From Nocardia sp. NBC_01327 (GTDB taxonomy: Bacteria; Actinomycetota; Actinomycetes; Mycobacteriales; Mycobacteriaceae), in NCBI RefSeq assembly GCF_035958815.1, contig NZ_CP108383.1, positions 7,192,001 to 7,256,000 of the forward strand: a DNA stretch of 64,000 bases, written 5' to 3'. Numbering within the stretch: position 1 is the stretch's first letter; each line of letters starts with the position of its first letter. The translations under genes and the position numbers were made by a program. Positions 59,450 to 64,000 of this stretch are shown here, in pieces. Under the pieces are notes generated by a model that worked only from the letters and a program-made list of their open reading frames with translations, was not told where the DNA came from and ran no database searches.

Positions 59450-60921
59450 GCCCGACAGCAACAGTTCCGGTCATTCTCTGCCGCGCCGACGAATACCACT
59501 CTGCAGGTGAGGTATTCGGCGGGATCGTCACCGAAGCAGTGTCTGTCCACGAAGGACTGATCGGCGTCCTCAGCGCCAATGCGGGCATGGCGGGAAGCGA
59601 CAGCGTCGGAGGAAAATGGGCTGCTTCGTATGACGAAGCCGCAGGTCTGGCGATGTCCACCTCAGCGCGATTGACGACCGCGTCCGGACAAACCCGCGAC
59701 CTCATCTCAGTTGGCCTGCACAATCTTCAGACAGGTGAGTCGGCCGCCAATTTCAACAGCGTTCACCCGCCGGCCGCACCTCAGATGTTGCCCGTGCCCT
59801 GCCTGGTCGAAACACCGGCATCGGCGGCCGGCGACGGGATCCCTGAACCATTCGGCTGGTCGATCATCAAAGATCTCGTAGGCGCGGCCTGGCCGAACGG
59901 ACACCAGGATGAACTTCATACCGCCGAGGCGGCCTGGAACACCGCCGCCTCCGACTTCCGCACTCTGGCAATAGGAGTTCCGGAGGCGGTCGGCTTCCTC
60001 TCGAACCAGCAATCGGACGAGATCCCGGCCGCGATCGACGCCTGCACACAACGACAGAACGATCTCAACAGCCTTGCGGACGCCTGCCAGAGCCTCGGTC
60101 AAGCCTGCGGCGAGTATGCCCACCATCTCGACGAGGCACACCACCAGATCCTTGACGAGCTGAAGGAATTCGCGGCCGAAGCGGTAGTAGGCGAGCTCGC
60201 GTTCGCCGCCCTCGCTCCATTCACCGCGGGAATTTCCGAGTGGGTCGGCAATACGGCCCTTGGTGCGCGTGTCGCTATGAAAGCCCGTCGTGTGGCTGCG
60301 ATTATCGCGAACCTCGCGACCAAGGCCGCCGAAATCGTCTCCCGCACAGTCAAACCGCTATCGAACGCTCTCAAGCCACTGCTCGAGAGAATCAGCACAT
60401 GGGTCGACGCGGCCCGTACGAAGCTCGCAACAATAGGTCAGGGAACAGGAACGGTCCTACCAGCCACACTCACCCAAGCCGACGAGGACGCGATCGCGGC
60501 GTACACCAACCCATATACTGGCCTATACGAAGAACTCAACAGCGCATTACGGGCGGGCAGCGTGGACGCAACACAGAAAGCGCAGATCAAAGCGGTCGAA
60601 GAGGCACTCGCAAAGCTCCCGGATCACAACGGCGTAGTCTTCCGCGGCACCGACCTCCCACCGAACGTCCTTGCCAAATACGAGAAGGGAACAGTGGTCA
60701 CCGAGGACGCCTTCACCAGCACGTCAGCCTCCGCTGATGAGGCATTTCCCGGAGACACGCAGTTCACGATCCTCTCGAAGTACGGCAAGGACGTCAGCCT
60801 CCACTCGGATGTTCCTTCCGAGCAGGAGGTGCTGTTTCCTCCAGGTACCCAATTCGATGTGGTCAGCAAGGTGTTCGACTCGAAGTCCGGCACGACATTC
60901 ATTCGCTTGATTCAACGATAG
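59446..60921 (+). CDS. Polymorphic toxin with ADP-ribosyltransferase domain
   Basis: Protein of 491 aa. The N-terminal ~240 residues are helical, like the WXG/LXG-type delivery regions. A small membrane-like stretch follows (LAFAALAPFTAGISEWVGNT, near 250-270). The C-terminal mono-ADP-ribosyltransferase domain (about 345-491) begins EDAIAAYTNPYTGLYEELNS and has the R-S-E triad: Arg400 in VVFRGTD, STS at 425-427 in AFTSTSAS, and the Glu-x-Glu pair 459/461 in PSEQEVLFPPG, typical of arginine-specific toxins. It would modify a protein in a rival cell. Confidence 0.9.
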   Translation: MSPTATVPVILCRADEYHSAGEVFGGIVTEAVSVHEGLIGVLSANAGMAGSDSVGGKWAASYDEAAGLAMSTSARLTTASGQTRDLISVGLHNLQTGESAANFNSVHPPAAPQMLPVPCLVETPASAAGDGIPEPFGWSIIKDLVGAAWPNGHQDELHTAEAAWNTAASDFRTLAIGVPEAVGFLSNQQSDEIPAAIDACTQRQNDLNSLADACQSLGQACGEYAHHLDEAHHQILDELKEFAAEAVVGELAFAALAPFTAGISEWVGNTALGARVAMKARRVAAIIANLATKAAEIVSRTVKPLSNALKPLLERISTWVDAARTKLATIGQGTGTVLPATLTQADEDAIAAYTNPYTGLYEELNSALRAGSVDATQKAQIKAVEEALAKLPDHNGVVFRGTDLPPNVLAKYEKGTVVTEDAFTSTSASADEAFPGDTQFTILSKYGKDVSLHSDVPSEQEVLFPPGTQFDVVSKVFDSKSGTTFIRLIQR

Positions 60922-60931
60922 GCGGGAAGCC

Positions 60932-61150
60932 ATGAGCGAAAAAATTGCAGGAAAGACGTTTTCCACCAGGGAGGAACTCGGTCTCGAACCTCTCAGCGAG
61001 GAGGAACTCTCCGCAGCTGATCGTATGTTCGCAGAGGCCGAGGCCCGCCAGGCCGCCGTGCCTTCGGAGAAGAGGGTCGTTGCCCCTCGCAAGTTCTGGG
61101 ATGACACCAGTGGAACTGAATTCGAGCAACGTCCCGAAGAAGACGAGTGA
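60932..61150 (+). CDS. Small acidic protein, immunity candidate
   Basis: Protein of 72 aa, very acidic in the middle and end (LEPLSEEELSAADRMFAEAE and EFEQRPEEDE). It starts 10 bp after the toxin stop with GGGAAG upstream. Position and charge suit an immunity protein or a partner masking the ADP-ribosyltransferase. No known domain, so this is inference from gene order. Confidence 0.65.
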   Translation: MSEKIAGKTFSTREELGLEPLSEEELSAADRMFAEAEARQAAVPSEKRVVAPRKFWDDTSGTEFEQRPEEDE

Positions 61151-61213
61151 TTCGGACGACCGTTTAGCGACCCGAGGCGTATCCCCCTGACTTACAAACG
61201 AATTCCAATCCTC

Positions 61214-62173
61214 TCAGGGCGCTACAGGTATCCGTTCGAGGTACTCGAGTAGCCGCTGTTCGTCCACGACTTCTATCTGCTGGCCCCGCATCTGCAGTTC
61301 AGCGACTCGACGAGCTTTGGAAGTGGTGAACACGGAAGCATCCCGGCCCGCGAAACGGTCACCGATCACCAGACAGGTGGTGCGCTTGGTGACGTTCTTG
61401 GCAGGTGTCGCGCCGTACGCCGCGATTGCGTCCCATGCCTGCTGGCGGGTCATCGAGGTGAGATCGCCTGTGAACACGACGATCTGGCCAAAGAATGGGT
61501 GGCTCGGGTCGGTGCCGGAGATATCGGGCATGACCAATTCTTCACGCGAGAACACAGATCGGCGAGGTCGACTGAACTGCGGCGCCGGCCGGAACGGCGA
61601 GTCGAACCTCAGCCGTTCGAGCACTGTCATCTGCTCGAGCTCGGACAGCGAATCCACTCCAGCCCTCGCCGCGAGCGCCAGCACGATATCGGCGGCCGCC
61701 CTTGCGTCGGCTGCGGCATCGTGGTGTGCGATCAACGAGATGTCCAGTGCCCCAGCGACATCTGGGAGTCGGTAACCGTCGAGGTCAAGATGCTTGCGCG
61801 ACATCGCCAGGCTGCAGCTGAATTCCCACCTCGGAGCTTCGATTCCGCTGTGGCGGCAGGCTTCTCGGATAGCGCCGCTGTCGAATCCGGCGTTGTGTGC
61901 AACCAGAGGAAGGTCTCCCACCACCTGGTGCACCTCGGGCCACCGCTGCGCGAAGGTCGGCTGGTCCGCGACCATCGCCGGCCGGATGCCGTGCACGCGA
62001 ATGTTGTGCGGCGAGAAGAAGTCCACGGCGGTCGGTGGACGGCACAGCCATGAATACGTCTCTTCGCGAATACTGTCACGAACGATCGTCACACCAACCG
62101 CGCAGATGCTGCCCCGGGAGGAGTTCGCTGTCTCGACGTCAATTGCGGCGAACGACAATCCCGCCACTGTCAC
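61214..62173 (-). CDS. DnaQ-like 3'-5' exonuclease with BRCT domain
   Basis: Protein of 319 aa. DEDD exonuclease with AIDVETA (Asp12, Glu14), HNAGFDSGAI, and HDAAADARAAADI (third motif). A BRCT domain follows at about 225-319 (QIVVFTGDLTSMTRQQAWDA and TTCLVIGDRFAGRDASVFTT). The pair resembles DNA polymerase III epsilon-like repair nucleases. GTG start overlaps the stop of the upstream gene (GTGA), so both are co-translated. Role in repair or defence is open. Confidence 0.9.
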   Translation of the reverse strand: MTVAGLSFAAIDVETANSSRGSICAVGVTIVRDSIREETYSWLCRPPTAVDFFSPHNIRVHGIRPAMVADQPTFAQRWPEVHQVVGDLPLVAHNAGFDSGAIREACRHSGIEAPRWEFSCSLAMSRKHLDLDGYRLPDVAGALDISLIAHHDAAADARAAADIVLALAARAGVDSLSELEQMTVLERLRFDSPFRPAPQFSRPRRSVFSREELVMPDISGTDPSHPFFGQIVVFTGDLTSMTRQQAWDAIAAYGATPAKNVTKRTTCLVIGDRFAGRDASVFTTSKARRVAELQMRGQQIEVVDEQRLLEYLERIPVAP

Positions 62174-62712
62174 CGCACCACGAGCGGCAACGGACGAGCA
62201 GTCTTACCGCCCTGTTCGACCAGAAACGGCCGCGCTGCCCGCAGCGCCTCGAACTCCGCCCACCGATCAGCGAGATCCGCGATTCCATGCGCCAAACACA
62301 ATGCCGGACGGACGGTTTCATCAATCTCGCGCAGTGGCGGAGCAGCTTCCCTCGGATGCACAAGAGCGGGCCACTGCGGCCGAATCAGCTTGTTGGACAG
62401 CGCTTCTTGATGCTCGGTAAACCGCTCGTCCACCACCACAACCTCGGCCAGAACCGCATCCACAGTCGCATCCAAGTCGACAACACCCGTCTCCGCCGTG
62501 CCCGCAACCACATCACCGCCACACCAGATCGCGCAACACCCAGCCGTAATCGTCGAGATCACATCCTCCTGGTCGAGTCCAACCACCCAAGCGCCCGTTA
62601 GCCGCGAAAGCCCCATCCCCCGACCAACATTCACATGCCAAACAACCAACCGGTCGCCCACTTTATCGAGCACGGCAACGAGGGACAACACAGTCTGGTT
62701 CGTGATGCTCAT
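62170..62712 (-). CDS. Unknown protein coupled to DnaQ-BRCT exonuclease
   Basis: Protein of 180 aa from ATG 62712. Alpha/beta pattern (VLDKVGDRLVVWHVNVGRGM and WVVGLDQEDVISTITAGCCA), with a helical C-terminus. No membrane segment or known domain. It is translationally coupled to the exonuclease gene. Function unknown; the fixed pair makes a joint role in nucleic acid handling possible. Confidence 0.75.
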   Translation of the reverse strand: MSITNQTVLSLVAVLDKVGDRLVVWHVNVGRGMGLSRLTGAWVVGLDQEDVISTITAGCCAIWCGGDVVAGTAETGVVDLDATVDAVLAEVVVVDERFTEHQEALSNKLIRPQWPALVHPREAAPPLREIDETVRPALCLAHGIADLADRWAEFEALRAARPFLVEQGGKTARPLPLVVR

Positions 62713-62830
62713 AACGCTCCGAGTCCGCTGCTGACAGTCTGCATCGGCCACCGTAAACCATGGGAGTGACAAACCAAACCATCTCGGCCCCAACACCTCC
62801 GAGCCGCCAGGAAGGGCCTCGGCACCCGCT

Positions 62831-62900
62831 TCAGTCACGCCCTTCGATCAGCGCCCTCCACAGGGCATCGAGTTCATCGGTGAACTGGCGATTCCCTGCG
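62831..62900 (-). pseudogene. C-terminal gene remnant cut by the IS element
   Basis: One minus frame reads AGNRQFTDELDALWRALIEGRD then stop at 62831-62833, a plausible protein end with mixed composition. Upstream (on that strand) the IS begins at about 62901, so the rest of the gene would lie beyond the element, outside the window. Confidence 0.35.
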
Positions 62901-62971
62901 TGTCAGGGTGAGGTGAGTCCACCGGCTCGGAGCCAATCGGAGATGCAGGGCGAGAGACGGATCGCTATTTC

Positions 62972-63409
62972 ATGACCAGGACAAGAGCCGCGGTCGCCGA
63001 AGGCCACAATGGGCGGATGGGTTCTCCAGGGCCGCGTGGTGACGAGCCGAAGCGGCGGCGTGCGTTCAGCGCAGCGGACAAGTTGGCGTATCTGCAGGCC
63101 TACGAGCAGGCGATCGAACACGGCGACGGTGGCGGGTATCTGCGCCGAGAAGGGCTGTATTCCTCGCAGATCAGCGAGTGGCGCAAGCAGCGCGACGCGG
63201 GGGTCCTCTCCGGTAAGAAACCGGGTGAGAAGGTCGGTAAACTGACCGCTGAGCAAGCCGAAATCGCACGTCTGACAGCGGAATTAGCGCGTGCCAACAA
63301 ACGTCTCGTCACTACCGAGGCCGCCCTGGACATCATGGGAAAAGCACACGCTCTCTTGGAATCTCTCTCCGAGAGAGCGGATTCCGACGAGCAGCGCAGA
63401 AGGCGTTGA
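62972..63409 (+). CDS. IS3-family transposase OrfA
   Basis: Protein of 145 aa. Helix-turn-helix (FSAADKLAYLQAYEQAIEHG, then YLRREGLYSSQISEWRKQRD) followed by a coiled-coil leucine zipper (LTAEQAEIARLTAELARANK). ATG 62972 is used; ATG 63017 is an alternative. The heptamer GGGAAAA at 63337-63343 lies in frame near its end and allows a -1 shift into orfB. Confidence 0.9.
   Translation: MTRTRAAVAEGHNGRMGSPGPRGDEPKRRRAFSAADKLAYLQAYEQAIEHGDGGGYLRREGLYSSQISEWRKQRDAGVLSGKKPGEKVGKLTAEQAEIARLTAELARANKRLVTTEAALDIMGKAHALLESLSERADSDEQRRRR
63337..63385 (+). other. -1 programmed frameshift signal
   Basis: G-GGA-AAA in the orfA frame (63337-63343) fits the X-XXY-YYZ slippery heptamer. After a -1 shift the frame has no stop and leads into orfB. 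About 14 nt downstream a stem-loop (GGAATC...GATTCC with CTCTC/GAGAG, 63358-63385) could stimulate slipping. Confidence 0.75.
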
Positions 63410-64000
63410 CCACCGCGTACATGTCGTTGACCGATGCCGGAGCCGGTACTCGGCGTGCGGCGGTATTGACGGGACTGGTGCGTTCCACCGCGAACCGCCG
63501 CCGTAAGGCCGCCGCGGCACCGAGTTCGGGTGTACCGCAACCGGTTTCAGATCCGGTGAACAAGCTCTCCGAGTTCGAGCGACGCGCGATCCTGGAGAAA
63601 CTGGGCAGTGCCGGGTTCGTCGATCTGGCGCCGTTGCAGGTCTTCGCCCAGCTCCTGGACGAGGGCACCTACCTGTGTTCGGTGTCCACGATGTATCGGG
63701 TGTTAGGGGAAAACAAGCAGGTCAAGGAGCGGCGCCGGTTGGCGCGGCATCCGGCCAAGGTGTGTCCGGAGTTGGTCGCCACCGCACCGAGGCAGGTGTA
63801 TTCGTGGGACATCACCAAGCTCGCCGGCCCGGTCAAGGGACAGTATTTCGATGCCTACGTGATGATCGACATCTACTCCCGTTACATCGTCGGGGTCCAT
63901 GTTCACAATCATGAATCCGGTGTTCTGGCAACGGAATTGATGAAAGAGATCTTCGGGGTCCACGGGATTCCGCAGGTAGTGCACGCCGATCGGGGCACGT
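63406..64000 (+). CDS. IS3-family transposase OrfB, N-terminal part
   Basis: Open from the frameshift region to the window end. ATG 63421 or TTG 63406 could start it independently, but fusion with OrfA is more usual. HTH-like N-terminus, then the DDE integrase core: VYSWDITKLAGPVKGQYFDA carries the first Asp and VVHADRGT the second. The last Glu lies outside the window. It has no own strong ribosome binding site. Confidence 0.88.
   Translation, partial: MTTAYMSLTDAGAGTRRAAVLTGLVRSTANRRRKAAAAPSSGVPQPVSDPVNKLSEFERRAILEKLGSAGFVDLAPLQVFAQLLDEGTYLCSVSTMYRVLGENKQVKERRRLARHPAKVCPELVATAPRQVYSWDITKLAGPVKGQYFDAYVMIDIYSRYIVGVHVHNHESGVLATELMKEIFGVHGIPQVVHADRGT

Larger units (their letters stand above)
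62901..64000 (+). mobile_element. IS3-family insertion sequence, left part
   Basis: The element starts near TGTCAGGGTGAGGTGAGTCC at 62901, a plausible left end of the TG...CA type, and includes orfA, a -1 frameshift signal and the start of orfB. The right end is past the window. The left boundary is not proven without the matching inverted repeat. Confidence 0.75.

Overview
The window looks like chromosomal DNA of a Nocardia-type actinobacterium (order Mycobacteriales). It is GC-rich, uses many GTG and some TTG starts, and encodes sharply alternating gene directions, an XRE-DUF5753/DUF397 pair, WXG100 proteins and cytochrome oxidase and cobalamin genes of mycobacterial type. The core genes ctaF, ctaC, asnB, cobS, cobU-cobT, a DUF3043 protein, an ErpA-type protein, adoK, ilvE and gcvT correspond, in altered order, to the Rv2199c-Rv2211c neighbourhood of Mycobacterium tuberculosis as I remember it. 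Species cannot be fixed from sequence alone. I saw no rRNA, tRNA or CRISPR array.

Region 1 (1-8.2 kb) is accessory: about 1.1 kb with no convincing gene, a GNAT acetyltransferase, small secreted and PEBP-like proteins, a MarR regulator with two near-perfect operators, a two-domain VOC protein, and an XRE-DUF5753 regulator with a DUF397 partner facing two Cys-motif microproteins. It ends with a TIGR03118-like lipoprotein whose promoter carries two iron-box-like repeats. Region 2 (8.2-15.4 kb) is a sulfation cassette, cysD, cysNC, DUF1214 protein, SDR and PAPS sulfotransferase, divergent from an IclR-type regulator. Region 3 (15.4-26.5 kb) holds a Nudix hydrolase, an SRPBCC protein, an L,D-transpeptidase, an SDR/XRE pair, a TetR/FAD-monooxygenase pair with three operator copies, a NADAR protein, an FAD oxidase and an SDR with altered active-site residues.

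Region 4 (26.6-30.7 kb) is conserved core: ctaF, ctaC and asnB. Region 5 (30.7-44.7 kb) appears inserted relative to that core order. It has a 93-bp triplicate repeat, an ArsB/SLC13-like permease, an EamA transporter, a TetR/hydrolase pair, an ankyrin protein, an amide-use locus (amidase, two APC permeases, IclR regulator), a CoA-disulfide-reductase-like enzyme and two envelope proteins. Region 6 (44.7-58.7 kb) returns to core genes: cobS, a fused cobU-cobT with a long Ala-rich linker, DUF3043, erpA-like, adoK, a MetA-like acyltransferase, glyoxalase-II-like, ilvE and gcvT. Among them sits a GlxA-type regulator facing two microprotein genes.

Region 7 (58.8-64 kb) is a polymorphic-toxin locus: two WXG100-type genes overlap or abut a toxin with a C-terminal R-S-E ADP-ribosyltransferase domain, followed by a small immunity candidate. 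Next is an operon of an unknown protein and a DnaQ-BRCT exonuclease, then an IS3-family element that runs off the window, has a clear -1 frameshift signal and seems to have truncated a gene. Recurrent themes are leaderless-type promoters (TANNNT about 7 nt before the start codon), divergent regulator-target pairs with visible palindromes, and short tandem duplications spanning stop codons at gene 3' ends.
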